Assembly: GCA_026537415.1 (NCBI GenBank)
Contig: JAFNMF010000027.1
Coordinates: forward strand, 1-64,000
Source of the DNA: Acetobacteraceae bacterium B3987
GTDB taxonomy: Bacteria > Pseudomonadota > Alphaproteobacteria > Acetobacterales > Acetobacteraceae
Direction: 5' to 3'
Length of the DNA stretch: 64,000 bases
In this document: positions 8,759-17,645 of the stretch, piece after piece
Layout of the letters: each line of letters begins with the position of its first letter
Numbering within the stretch: the first letter of the stretch is position 1
Notes under the pieces: generated by a model
Told to the model about the DNA's origin: nothing
The model's input: the letters and a program-made list of their open reading frames with translations, nothing else
Database searches by the model: none
Translations under genes and position numbers: made by a program

Positions 8759-10011
8759 CCCAAATGGTCCTTCAGGACATGATGGATGCTGCTGGTCAGT
8801 CTGCCCAGTTCATCGGGTGTGATGGTGAAGGCGGGTGTAAGATAGACAATGTGCCGGAAGGGCCGTATCCAGACGCCTCTTTCAAGGAAGGCCCGCTTGA
8901 GAGGTTCCGGGTCATCCAGTTTTTCCAGTTCCACGACGCCGATGGCCCCCAGAACACGGACATCCTTCACGCCGGGCAGGGAGCGGCAGGGTTCCAGCTC
9001 TGCGGTCATCTGGGTACTGATGGCTCGTACCTGCTCCAGTCTTGGTTCCTGATCGAACAGGTCCAGTGAGGCATTGGCTACGGCGCAGGCCAGTGGATTG
9101 GCCATGAAAGTCGGGCCGTGCATGAGGGCATGGAGTGGGTCATCTGACAGGAAGGCCTCGAACACATGTTTTCGGGCGATGGTGGCGGCAAGGGGCATGG
9201 TGCCGCCTGTCAGGGCCTTGGAGAGAGCCATGATGTCCGGCGTGATTCCGGCCTGTTCGCAGGCAAAGAATGTTCCTGTCCGGCCGAAGCCGGTGAAGAC
9301 TTCATCAATGATGAGCAGGATGCCGTGTTCATCACAGAGGCGGCGGATGTGACGGAGGGTTTCCGGCTCATGGAAGAGCATCCCGCCTGCGCCCTGCACG
9401 AGGGGTTCGGTGATGATGGCGGCAATCTCGTGTCCACGCTCAGAGAGCAGGGCTTCCAGTGCAGTCAATGTCTCTGGTGTGGTGGGGAGATCGGCAATGA
9501 TCTGCGGTGTCAGGGCGTCTCCGAAGAGACGGTGCATCCCTTCTTCCGGGTCGCAGACGGCCATCATGGCCAGTGTGTCGCCATGATACCCGCCTCGGAA
9601 GGAGAGGAGTTTATGCCGTCCTTCCCGTCCCTGATTGAGCTGGTACTGGATGGCCATCTTGGCAGCGACTTCCATCGCTACGGACCCTGAATCCGTGAAG
9701 AAGACCCGTTCCAGGTCACCCGGCAGCCGGTCTGCCAGACGCCGGGCCAGTGTCATGGCGGGCTGATGGACCATGCCTCCGAACATGACATGCGGCATCG
9801 TTCCGGCCTGCCGGATGAGAGCCTGCCGGATATGGGGATGGTTGTAGCCGTGACAGGCGGTCCACCATGAGGCAATGCCGTCAATAAGAGTCCGCCCGTC
9901 CGTCAGGGTGATGGTGCTGCCGGAGGTGGCGGCGGCTTCCACCGGCAGGGGGGCTGTCTGCATCTGGCTGTAGGGCAGCCAGAGATGAGGGAGAGTGCTG
10001 GCAGTGGTCAT
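8755..10011 (-). CDS. bioA: Adenosylmethionine-8-amino-7-oxononanoate aminotransferase
   Basis: 418 residues, class III PLP aminotransferase that makes 7,8-diaminopelargonate with SAM as amino donor. 'HLWLPYSQMQ' at the start and 'SWWTACHGYNHP' contain the conserved substrate-binding residues of BioA. 'LLIIDEVFTGFGRTG' is the class III signature with the PLP-binding Asp, and 'MALSKALTGGTMPLA' contains the Schiff-base lysine. It is the first gene of the operon. The divergent 284-bp gap up to 10295 must hold the promoter. I could not see a convincing BirA- or BioR-type palindrome there. Confidence 0.95.
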   Translation of the reverse strand: MTTASTLPHLWLPYSQMQTAPLPVEAAATSGSTITLTDGRTLIDGIASWWTACHGYNHPHIRQALIRQAGTMPHVMFGGMVHQPAMTLARRLADRLPGDLERVFFTDSGSVAMEVAAKMAIQYQLNQGREGRHKLLSFRGGYHGDTLAMMAVCDPEEGMHRLFGDALTPQIIADLPTTPETLTALEALLSERGHEIAAIITEPLVQGAGGMLFHEPETLRHIRRLCDEHGILLIIDEVFTGFGRTGTFFACEQAGITPDIMALSKALTGGTMPLAATIARKHVFEAFLSDDPLHALMHGPTFMANPLACAVANASLDLFDQEPRLEQVRAISTQMTAELEPCRSLPGVKDVRVLGAIGVVELEKLDDPEPLKRAFLERGVWIRPFRHIVYLTPAFTITPDELGRLTSSIHHVLKDHLG

Positions 10012-10295
10012 GTCTTAAATGTCAGCCTGACAGTCATGGAGGGGGCCTCCCTTCACTATCGGACAGGAAGTGTCCCGTCAAAGTTGAGACTAAGATTAAG
10101 GAGGAAGGTCCCCTTTACGTTACCTGTAAAAATCTGACTTGACGATGAGGCCTTTCTTTCTGGAAAAAGGAAAAGGTCATGCAGCCTATAGGGGGACCAT
10201 GTGGGGGGTCATGACTTATTGAGCCTGAAATAAGGGCTTTTTCATGCAGTGCCGATTGTGCCTGTTGCGGATTATTTTGGAGATATGGAGAGACC

Positions 10296-10817
10296 ATGTT
10301 GAAAACTCGTGGCCTGATGGCTGCCATGATCGTGCCCTTTCTGGCACTTGGTGCCTGCACAACGCCGGGGCAGGAATCACGGCCTGATGTCTATGACCAG
10401 TCGCAGGTCAATACTGTGCAGCGGGGTCGGGCCGTGCAGATCATTTCTGTGTCTGCTGCCCGGGTGAATGTGGATAATTCTCGCAACCGGCAGACAGGGC
10501 AGATCATTGGCGGCATTCTGGGGGCGGCCCTAGGGAGCGGTCTGGCCGTTGGTGCTGGCGGTGCTGGCTGGGGTGGCGGTTTGGCCGCCGGTGCTGGTGG
10601 GGCCGCTGGTGGGACGCTGGTCGGCGGGCAGATTGTTGGTAGTCATACGCTCGTCGATGGTGTGACGATTGCCTATCAGGATCGTGCTGGCGGAGATGTT
10701 CTGCTGTCCACACAGGTCGGTAAAACGTGCGAGTATAAGCCTGGTACGGCACTGCTAGTCTCAACTGGCGGTAATGCGACCCGTGTCCAGCCGAATGCGG
10801 CTTGCCCGAAGAACTAA
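10296..10817 (+). CDS. Glycine-zipper outer-membrane lipoprotein, SlyB/Pcp-like
   Basis: 173 residues. The lipobox 'FLALGAC' puts the lipidated cysteine at C21. A mature region with 'RGRAVQIISVSAARV' is followed by a glycine-zipper segment (about residues 70-115) made of G-x3-G repeats, typical of the rickettsial 17-kDa/SlyB group that packs against the outer membrane. The C-terminal part (about 116-173) contains two cysteines. ATG is preceded by GGAGAGA. The next gene begins 31 nt after its stop, so it likely leads a small envelope-protein operon. The biochemical role of SlyB-like proteins is mainly structural and is not further resolved here. Confidence 0.8.
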   Translation: MLKTRGLMAAMIVPFLALGACTTPGQESRPDVYDQSQVNTVQRGRAVQIISVSAARVNVDNSRNRQTGQIIGGILGAALGSGLAVGAGGAGWGGGLAAGAGGAAGGTLVGGQIVGSHTLVDGVTIAYQDRAGGDVLLSTQVGKTCEYKPGTALLVSTGGNATRVQPNAACPKN

Positions 10818-10848
10818 TAAGGTAGGCCTGTTGCCGGAGGAAAATGGA

Positions 10849-11376
10849 ATGATACGTCCAGATAAATGGAATCTCGGGCTGTTGTGCTTAACTCTGGAGG
10901 CAATCAGCCTTTTGGGGATGGCACCTGGTGCCTATGCACAGGCAACCGACCCTGCACAGCTCGAAGCCTTGGGGCGTATTCAGGACAGCCAAGACCAGCG
11001 TCGTGTGGCACTGGAAGCTGCTGAGCAGCAGGCCGCTCAGCGGGCTGCTCAGCAGGAGGCAAGGTTGCGGGCGCAAGCTGCAGCCAATGCTGCCCGCATC
11101 GCTGCGGCCCGTAATGCCCATAGCGAAGCGGAATGGCAGGATGACCGGCAATATAAAGAGGCTAGCCGTGAGCTTGAGCTGAAGGAGCAGCAGCTCAAGC
11201 TTAAAATGTTGGAGGCCCGTGCCAGCCGGGAAGATGATCTCATCAAAGCTGAGCTTGCTCAGAAACAGGCTGAAACGGACAGTCTGCGCCAGAGTGCGCA
11301 GGGTGATGCGAAGTTGAAGGAAGATGTTGGTGAGGCGACCAAAATGAGCCAGCGGCATTGGTGGGAAGGTAACTGA
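10849..11376 (+). CDS. Periplasmic coiled-coil protein, DUF5384-like
   Basis: 175 residues from the ATG at 10849, which has GGAGG eight bases upstream; an in-frame ATG at 10774 lies inside the preceding gene and is unlikely. The N-terminus has a Sec signal ending near 'GAYAQA'. The rest is almost entirely alpha-helical, rich in Ala, Gln, Glu and Arg, predicted as a long coiled coil (about residues 35-160). Segments such as 'ASRELELKEQQLKLKMLEAR' and 'ELAQKQAETDSL' resemble DUF5384 proteins of proteobacteria, which have no known function. It sits between two other exported proteins on the same strand. Confidence 0.75.
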   Translation: MIRPDKWNLGLLCLTLEAISLLGMAPGAYAQATDPAQLEALGRIQDSQDQRRVALEAAEQQAAQRAAQQEARLRAQAAANAARIAAARNAHSEAEWQDDRQYKEASRELELKEQQLKLKMLEARASREDDLIKAELAQKQAETDSLRQSAQGDAKLKEDVGEATKMSQRHWWEGN

Positions 11377-11449
11377 CAGACTGGTGACCCGTGGGTTTCA
11401 ATGGTTTATAAGCCCGGACGGTAAAAATAGTTCAGGGGCAGGAAAGAGC

Positions 11450-12001
11450 ATGGCAAAGGGCATGAGGGTAGTGCAGCTGTTGGGGGGATTCTGGGGCCTC
11501 GTACTTCTGTTGGGGGCGTCCGCCCATGCAGCAGCCAGCCTGCCCAATGGGGCCAGCGTCCTGCGGGAACGCTATCAGGATTGGGAGGTTATCTGTCAGG
11601 CCCCAGCCGAAGGTGCGGCTAATGGCGGTGGCGTGCAGTGTGCCACGCAGCAGCAGGCGTTGGAGCCTCACTCACGCAGGCGGGTTATGACCATCCATTT
11701 TGAACCTGATGGCACGCAGGTTCATGGCGTGGCAACGGTGCCTTTCGGGCTGGATTTGGCTCGGGGGCTGACATTGACCAACGCATCCCAGCCTGTGGGG
11801 GATGTTTATTCTTTCTCAACCTGCCTGCCGGCGGGCTGTTTGGCCCCTTTGACGTTTGATGACCAGCAATGGGCCAACCTTCTGAAAGAGCCAAAGGCTG
11901 TTTTCACGGCCATGACGTTCTCCGGTAAACCGATGAGGCTCGTTTTCTCGACAAAAGGGTTGGGTCAGGCCCTTCAGCGTATCCGTAGCCTGACGCAGTA
12001 A
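11450..12001 (+). CDS. Invasion-associated locus B (IalB) family protein
   Basis: 183 residues from ATG 11450, preceded by GGAAAGAG; a longer frame from 11384 adds an unlikely 22-residue leader before the signal peptide. The signal peptide spans about residues 1-29 (hydrophobic 'GLVLLLGASAHAAA'). The mature protein shows the IalB pattern: 'RYQDWEVICQ', a second cysteine in 'GVQCATQQQAL', and a later pair in 'FSTCLPAGCLAPL', probably forming disulfides in the periplasm. IalB proteins are common in alphaproteobacteria. The name comes from Bartonella, where it aids erythrocyte invasion, but most members are general envelope proteins. It is third in the envelope-protein run. Confidence 0.8.
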   Translation: MAKGMRVVQLLGGFWGLVLLLGASAHAAASLPNGASVLRERYQDWEVICQAPAEGAANGGGVQCATQQQALEPHSRRRVMTIHFEPDGTQVHGVATVPFGLDLARGLTLTNASQPVGDVYSFSTCLPAGCLAPLTFDDQQWANLLKEPKAVFTAMTFSGKPMRLVFSTKGLGQALQRIRSLTQ

Positions 12002-12011
12002 CCCCGGGTTT

Positions 12012-12040
12012 TGCTCCCCTCTCTGTGCGATGGGGGAGCA
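12012..12040. terminator. Hairpin between convergent genes
   Basis: TGCTCCCC (12012-12019) and GGGGAGCA (12033-12040) form an 8-bp stem between the IalB-family gene and selO, whose 3' ends face each other. There is no good T-run on either strand, so termination by it is only possible. Confidence 0.4.
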
Positions 12041-12051
12041 GATGAGCGGTT

Positions 12052-13536
12052 TTACGTGCCGCAGAATGTGTAACGGACTTCTTCTTCTGGGCGGGGAGCG
12101 GCATCAAGTCCGTCTTCGGCCTCTGCGAAAGGGGTTTTCAGGGCATTATGAAGGTGATGGAATGGCTGGTAGTCACCTTTGATGGCCTGTGATAGGGCGG
12201 TTTCTATCTGGTGGTTCCGGGGAATGATGCGGGGGTTTGTAGCCTGCATGGCCTGCTGACGAGCTTCAGCAGAGCGTTTCTCAAGCGTTAGGCGATGAAG
12301 TATTTCTGTTCGGCATAGGTCAAAATGGCCTTTATTGCCGGGGAACAGCTCCCGCAAGGCTGAATAATCGTTTTTGATGGCGACCTCTGGCGACCCCATC
12401 ATGCGGAATGCATTGGTAAAATCCGCCTGCCCGGTATGCATGGTTTCCAGAATATGTTCCAGCAGGCGAATATCATGCTCATCCTGTTCCGCCAGCCCCA
12501 GTTTACGCCGGAATCCTGCCAGCCAAGCGTGATGAAACAGGTGGTCGTAGTCTTGCAGAGCTTCCTGCGCTTTTTCGATGGCTTTATCTTCATCGTCATC
12601 GAAAAGTGGGAACAGACATTCTGCCAGACGGCTGAGATTCCACAGGGCTAAGGCGGGCTGGCGGCCATAGGCATAGCGGCCATCTTTATCGATGAAGCTG
12701 AAGCGTTTCATCGGGTCGAACTGGTCCATAAAGGCGCAGGGCCCATAATCCAGTGTTTCACCGGAGAGAGCGCAGTTATCGGTATTCATGACCCCATGAA
12801 TGAATCCGACTTCCATCCAATGGGCGACGAGCTGTGCTTGTCGTTTGATGGCGACTTTCAGTAAAGCCAGATAGCGTTCCGGTCCTTTGGCGGTAAGGTC
12901 GGGGAAGAGGCGTTGGATGGTGAAATCCGCCAGCTGGCGGACATGGTCCAGACCGCCATGTGCCGCCGCATATTGGAAACTACCAACCCGAATATGGCTG
13001 CGGGCGACCCGGACGATCTGGGCACCGGGTACAGGGCCATCATTTCGCTCTACCATGTCGCCGGTAGTCAGTACGGCCAGTGCCCTTGTGGTGGGAATAC
13101 CAAGTGCATGCATGGCCTCGCTGACAAGATATTCCCTCAGGGCTGGTCCCAGCGTGTTCCGGCCATCGCCATTGCGGGAGAAGGGTGTGGGGCCTGTCCC
13201 TTTTATCTGGAGTTCCAGAGGATGGCCGTCCTTAGTCTGGCAGTCAGCAATGAGAGCCGCTCGACCATCCCCCAAAGACGGCACAAACTGGCCGAATTGA
13301 TGTCCAGCATAGGCCGTAGCAACAGGCCCCGATGAGATCCCCTCCCGGTGGGGCAGCATCCCGCAGGAGAGAAAGGCCAGCCCTTCGGCAGAATGCAGCC
13401 AGTCCACATCCAGTCCCAATTGCTGGGCTAGCTCTGTATTCAGAGCAACGATGCGGGGTGCAGGAGGAGGAGGTAGTGTGATGCTGCGGTGGAAAAAGCC
13501 CGGCAGGGATGAGGCATAATGTGGGGGCGTAAGCAT
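12052..13536 (-). CDS. selO: Protein adenylyltransferase SelO (YdiU)
   Basis: 494 residues. SelO is a pseudokinase-fold enzyme that transfers AMP from ATP to Ser, Thr or Tyr of target proteins and is linked to oxidative-stress responses. The highly conserved block from 'AGHQFGQFVPSLGDGRA' through 'QIKGTGPTPFSRNGDGR' and 'REYLVSEAMHALGIPTTR' (about residues 75-160) is plain. 'HGVMNTDNCALSGETLDYG' contains the catalytic and metal-binding residues. The C-terminus ends 'VRYTFCGT', keeping the conserved C-terminal cysteine that is selenocysteine in animal SELENOO. The preferred start is ATG 13536 with AGAAGG eight bases upstream; a TTG at 13563 would add nine residues. It appears monocistronic. 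Confidence 0.94.
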   Translation of the reverse strand: MLTPPHYASSLPGFFHRSITLPPPPAPRIVALNTELAQQLGLDVDWLHSAEGLAFLSCGMLPHREGISSGPVATAYAGHQFGQFVPSLGDGRAALIADCQTKDGHPLELQIKGTGPTPFSRNGDGRNTLGPALREYLVSEAMHALGIPTTRALAVLTTGDMVERNDGPVPGAQIVRVARSHIRVGSFQYAAAHGGLDHVRQLADFTIQRLFPDLTAKGPERYLALLKVAIKRQAQLVAHWMEVGFIHGVMNTDNCALSGETLDYGPCAFMDQFDPMKRFSFIDKDGRYAYGRQPALALWNLSRLAECLFPLFDDDEDKAIEKAQEALQDYDHLFHHAWLAGFRRKLGLAEQDEHDIRLLEHILETMHTGQADFTNAFRMMGSPEVAIKNDYSALRELFPGNKGHFDLCRTEILHRLTLEKRSAEARQQAMQATNPRIIPRNHQIETALSQAIKGDYQPFHHLHNALKTPFAEAEDGLDAAPRPEEEVRYTFCGT

Positions 13537-13837
13537 GAAGGGGCCTTCTGCTGTCAGATACAAGGGAGGCTATGGCGGGCCTTGTTCGGTTTTTCCAAAT
13601 GGGACGTTAACGGATGGAATGGAAGAGGATGAGGCAGAAAGTGAGGTGGTATTCACCATAAAAGGCCCTGTTAGAGGGTGTTTTCTCTGTGTAATCTGGT
13701 AAAAGTAAAGAGGAAATTATATTTGTGCCCTTGCTGTGCCCTGTAACTGCTTATAGATTCCCGTGAGGCATAGTGTGAGCGGGGTATCAGGTAGTAGAAT
13801 GCCTGATACAGATGACGAGACAAAGTAAGGATATTCT
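13537..13837. other. Intergenic region between selO and the type I secretion operon
   Basis: Divergent 301-bp region with no gene. It is moderately AT-rich at about 13670-13760 and must contain promoters for selO (minus) and the secretion cluster (plus). An 8-bp inverted repeat lies at 13784-13809, and TAAGG at 13825-13829 is the likely ribosome site for the GTG start at 13838. Confidence 0.6.
13784..13809. promoter_or_regulatory. Inverted repeat just upstream of the type I secretion operon
   Basis: GTATCAGG (13784-13791) and CCTGATAC (13802-13809) form perfect 8-bp arms around 10 bases, centred about 40 nt before the start codon. It could be an operator or an RNA hairpin in the leader. No T-run follows, so it is not a usual terminator. 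Confidence 0.5.
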
Positions 13838-16132
13838 GTGGAGAACCAGCCTCCAACTGGCGAACAGTCTTCCGGGCAGGGTGCTGGAGGCCGTAAGTCC
13901 GATGCCCATGTGGCAGATCATAGCAGTACCGGGCAGAAGCCGCAGGGGGTCAGTCCGGTTTATATCCGTCTGCGGGCCGTTATGGCGGCAGCACGGTATC
14001 ACGGGATCGAGCTGGACATACGGGACTTTGCAGCAGAGCCCGGTGAAGCATCACCATCTCCTGCGACCCTTGTCCGTTGGCTAAGGGATTACGGTGCCGT
14101 AGCCAAGGGTATGCGCTTACGGTGGCGGTATCTCGTCAAGCTGGGCTTTACACCGCCGGTTGTGCTGCTGTTCCGGGATGGGTCTGCTGGCCTTCTGGTC
14201 CGCACCGACCCTGAGAGGGGCATCGTCTGGCTGCGTGACCCTTTGAAAGGCGAAGGCGAGCCGCCTGTGCCGATTGATGAGCTGCGGTTGATGCAGCTCT
14301 GGACGGGTGATGTCGTCCTGATTAAGCGTCGTACTGATGAGTCGGAGGCGGATGCTAATTTCGACTTCTATTGGTTCGTCAAAATGGTTCTGCGGGAAAA
14401 GAAGGGCCTGCGGGACATTGTCTTTTCCTCGATGGTGCTGAGTATTCTTGGCCTATTCCCTGCCATGATTGTCATGCAGGTGGTGGATCGGGTCATCAAT
14501 TATCACTCCATGGCGACCCTCGTTTCTCTGACGGGCTTTGTTATCATTCTGAGTCTCTATGAGGTTCTGCTAACTTATGCCCGGCAGGAGCTGACACTTG
14601 TTGTCAGTACCCGGCTGGATGCCCGTATTTCCCTTCATGCTTTTAACCGTCTTCTGGCGTTGCCGTTGGAGTTTTATGAACGCCAGCAGGCTGGTGAAAT
14701 ACTCGGGCGGTTTAACTCCATCTTCAAAGTGCGTGACTTCCTGACCGGGCAAGTGCTGAACACCTTGCTGGATGTGTTCATGCTGATGGTTGTCATGCCG
14801 GTGCTGTTTTATATGAGCCCCTCTCTGGCGTGGTTGACGTTGGTAGCGGCTGGGGCCATCGGTTTGATCGTGGTCATCATGTTGCCTGTGGTCAGCCGTG
14901 TGGCTGGTAAAATGGTTCGTGCCGAAATGCAGCGTGGGGCTGCGCTCTACGAAACTGTGGCTGGTATCCGGACAGTCAAGACGCTGGCGTTGGAGAATAC
15001 CCGGCGGGCTACATGGGATAACCGTACGGCTGTTGTCATCCATTGGCGTCTGGCCTCCCAACGTCTGGCCAACTGGGTCAGTACGATGGTGCAGCCGCTG
15101 AACATGTTTATTAACCGGGGCATCATCCTTGTTGGTGCCTATCTGGTGCTGACGGATGCCAACACCATGCAGGGCGGTGCGCTCATGGCCTTCATGATGT
15201 TGGGTGGCCGTGTGGCGTCTCCGTTGGTCAGTCTGGCCAAGATTATGGAATCCCTCAATGAGGTGACTGTGTCTCTGGGTGAGGCTGGCGAGGTGCTGAA
15301 CCAGCCAACAGAAACCTACGCTCTGACTCATGGTATGCGTCCGCCTATCAAAGGGGCATTGAGCTTCAACAATATTAATTTCACCTATCCCGGGGCTGCC
15401 AACAGGGCATTGACGGATGTGAGCTTTGAGGTGCCAGCCGGGACTATGCTCGGGCTTGTCGGGCGTTCTGGGTCCGGTAAATCGACCATCACGCGTCTTC
15501 TCCAAGGTGTCAGTCGGGAGTATCAGGGTTATCTACGCCTTGATGGTGTCGATCTGCGGGAAATCAACCTGCATTATCTGCGACGTTCCTTTGGTGTTGT
15601 GCTTCAGGATAACTTCCTCTTCCGTGGGACTATTCATGAAAACATCACCGCCGGGCGGCCGGGCTTGACGCTGGATGATGTCATCCGGGCGGCGCGTCTG
15701 GCTGGGGCGGAAGAGTTTATTGAACGTATGCCAGCAGGCTATGAGACGTGGATCGAAGAAGGTTCGACCAACATCTCCGGGGGGCAGAGGCAGCGTCTGG
15801 CTATTGCTCGTGCCGTGATTTCTGATCCTAAACTCATGATTCTGGATGAGGCGACATCTGCGCTGGACCCAGAATCCGAAGCCCTTGTTAACGCAAACCT
15901 CAAAAATCTGGCAAAAGGCCGGACGATGGTGATTGTCTCGCACCGTTTGTCTTCATTGGTGGATTGCGATCAGATCGCCGTGATGGATCAGGGGCGGGCC
16001 ATTGATATCGCTCCACATGAAGTCCTGTTGGAACGCTGTGACGTATATCGGACATTGTGGCTCCAGCAGAACCGTCATCTTGCGCCAGAAACACAGGCGG
16101 ATGGTCGTTCGTCGGCAGGAGGACAGGAATGA
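13838..16132 (+). CDS. Type I secretion system permease/ATPase with C39-like domain
   Basis: 764-residue HlyB/LktB-type ABC exporter. Residues about 40-165 form a C39 peptidase-like domain without any cysteine at the catalytic position, so it should bind rather than cleave its substrate, as in HlyB. Transmembrane segments lie at about 190-450. The ATPase domain has Walker A 'GLVGRSGSGKST' (K548), signature 'NISGGQRQRLAIARA', Walker B 'LMILDEATSALD' and the H-loop 'IVSHR'. The start is GTG with TAAGG eight bases upstream. Its stop overlaps the HlyD gene start. With HlyD and an outer-membrane channel encoded elsewhere it would export an RTX-like or adhesin protein with a C-terminal signal. No such substrate gene is visible in the window. 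Confidence 0.93.
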   Translation: MENQPPTGEQSSGQGAGGRKSDAHVADHSSTGQKPQGVSPVYIRLRAVMAAARYHGIELDIRDFAAEPGEASPSPATLVRWLRDYGAVAKGMRLRWRYLVKLGFTPPVVLLFRDGSAGLLVRTDPERGIVWLRDPLKGEGEPPVPIDELRLMQLWTGDVVLIKRRTDESEADANFDFYWFVKMVLREKKGLRDIVFSSMVLSILGLFPAMIVMQVVDRVINYHSMATLVSLTGFVIILSLYEVLLTYARQELTLVVSTRLDARISLHAFNRLLALPLEFYERQQAGEILGRFNSIFKVRDFLTGQVLNTLLDVFMLMVVMPVLFYMSPSLAWLTLVAAGAIGLIVVIMLPVVSRVAGKMVRAEMQRGAALYETVAGIRTVKTLALENTRRATWDNRTAVVIHWRLASQRLANWVSTMVQPLNMFINRGIILVGAYLVLTDANTMQGGALMAFMMLGGRVASPLVSLAKIMESLNEVTVSLGEAGEVLNQPTETYALTHGMRPPIKGALSFNNINFTYPGAANRALTDVSFEVPAGTMLGLVGRSGSGKSTITRLLQGVSREYQGYLRLDGVDLREINLHYLRRSFGVVLQDNFLFRGTIHENITAGRPGLTLDDVIRAARLAGAEEFIERMPAGYETWIEEGSTNISGGQRQRLAIARAVISDPKLMILDEATSALDPESEALVNANLKNLAKGRTMVIVSHRLSSLVDCDQIAVMDQGRAIDIAPHEVLLERCDVYRTLWLQQNRHLAPETQADGRSSAGGQE

Positions 16133-17631
16133 TGAGCGAGAGTAAGCCCACCGGGTCCGGCCCTGCACGAGAGAAGGAGCAGCAGGCTGCCCCTAACGCT
16201 GTCCCCAATATGGATGAGGACAACCATAAAGGTCCTCGCAAGGCGGATGATCCGTTCTCTCCGGAGGATATGCCTATAGCCCTGTTGGAGTTCCATTCTC
16301 CCACGCTGGGTATGGTCAATCTGCCTATGACAGCCTCCGCCCGTTATATTACGTGGCTGGTGGGGTCGCTGGTGCTGGCCAGTGTGGCGGCTATGGCGTT
16401 GTTTCCGCTCAATAAGGTTGTGACTGTCACAGGGCGGATCATCTCAACGGCACCGATTGTCGTGGTTCAGCCCGTTGCTCCCGGGCGTGTCCGGTCGATC
16501 AATGTCAGAGTGGGTGAATATGTCCGTAAAGGGCAGGTTCTGGCCCGATTGGATCCGACATTGAGCGATGTGGATATGGACAATCTTTCCGCTCAAATGC
16601 AGTCCCTGCAAGCGGAAGTGGGCCGACTGAAGGCGCAGGCATCAGATGTGGAGTATCGCACAGATATGAGCGTGCCTGCTTCCATCCAGCAGGAGCAGGT
16701 GTTCCTGCAAATGAAGATGGACTATCAGTCCCACATTGAGGATTTCGATCGCCGTATTGCCGGGATGCAGAACGACCTCCAGCAAGCTAGAGCCAATGCG
16801 GCCATGTATGCCAGTAAGCTCAAGGTGACACAGGCTGTGTTGGACATGAGAGAGCGTGAACAGAAGGAGGCCGTAGGGTCTCGTCTGTCCACTCTTGGGG
16901 CGCAGGATGCCGTGATGGACACGGAGCGGGCATTAATTTCCGCTCAGCAGATGGCTGGTGCTACGCAGAATCGTTTGGATGCTCTCAAGGCTCTGCGGGA
17001 AAGCTATGTTCAGTCATGGAAGACGAAGATTTATGAAACGCTCGTTGCTGGTGAGCGGCGGCTGGACCAGCTGAAGAGTGACTATCGCAAAGGGCGTGTA
17101 CGGCAAAAGGAGATCGATCTCCGTGCCCAGCAGGATGGTATTGTGCTGACGATCGCCCCCATTTCCGTTGGGGCAATGGTGGAGCCTACCCTACGGGTGA
17201 TGACGCTGGAGCCAACCGGCAGCGGTCTGGAGGTGGAAGCCCTCATGAGTCCGCAGGATAGTGCTTATGTGCGGCAGGGGCATCATGCCATCATCAAGTT
17301 CGCCAGTTTCCCTTACGTCCAGTATGGGGGAGCGAAGGGTACGGTTAGCCTCATTAGTGCTGATACATTCCTGCCGCCCGAAATGGTTGAGGGGAATATC
17401 AGGGCCGGGATTGATCCATCTGCAATGGTAAAACAGGGTAATTCAGTCATTTTTTATCGGGTCCGGTTGAAAATTGATAAATATACCCTGCATGGTCAGC
17501 CTTCTTTCTTCCATCCTAGTGCGGGTATGCCGGTGACAGCGGATATTGATGTGGGTAAGCGGACTATCCTGAAATATCTGTTCAGCCATGTGGTGCCTGC
17601 GGCAACAGAGGGTATGAGGGAACCCTCTTAA
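16129..17631 (+). CDS. HlyD-family type I secretion membrane fusion protein
   Basis: 500 residues from ATG 16129, which overlaps the transporter stop as ATGA and follows AGGAGG (16117-16122); ATG 16132 is a second possible start. The N-terminal cytosolic tail is followed by one membrane helix (about residues 75-100, 'YITWLVGSLVLASVAAMALF'). Then come the first half of a lipoyl-like domain ('VAPGRVRSINVRVGEYVRKG'), a long coiled-coil hairpin (about 150-315), the second lipoyl half ('DLRAQQDGIVLTIAPISVGA') and the beta-barrel domain. This is the adaptor that links the inner-membrane ABC transporter to a TolC-type channel across the periplasm. The gene for the channel is not in the cluster. Confidence 0.93.
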   Translation: MMSESKPTGSGPAREKEQQAAPNAVPNMDEDNHKGPRKADDPFSPEDMPIALLEFHSPTLGMVNLPMTASARYITWLVGSLVLASVAAMALFPLNKVVTVTGRIISTAPIVVVQPVAPGRVRSINVRVGEYVRKGQVLARLDPTLSDVDMDNLSAQMQSLQAEVGRLKAQASDVEYRTDMSVPASIQQEQVFLQMKMDYQSHIEDFDRRIAGMQNDLQQARANAAMYASKLKVTQAVLDMREREQKEAVGSRLSTLGAQDAVMDTERALISAQQMAGATQNRLDALKALRESYVQSWKTKIYETLVAGERRLDQLKSDYRKGRVRQKEIDLRAQQDGIVLTIAPISVGAMVEPTLRVMTLEPTGSGLEVEALMSPQDSAYVRQGHHAIIKFASFPYVQYGGAKGTVSLISADTFLPPEMVEGNIRAGIDPSAMVKQGNSVIFYRVRLKIDKYTLHGQPSFFHPSAGMPVTADIDVGKRTILKYLFSHVVPAATEGMREPS

Positions 17632-17645
17632 GGCGGAGGCTGTTC

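Noticed and set aside
13838-14330. Active C39 bacteriocin-processing peptidase at the N-terminus of the exporter
   Set aside because: The C39-like domain has no cysteine, so it cannot cleave double-glycine leaders; it is the inactive type found in HlyB.
14570-15505. 311-codon open frame on the minus strand
   Set aside because: It lies inside the ABC exporter gene, is His/Gln/Arg-rich as expected for an antisense shadow, and has no ribosome site or family features.
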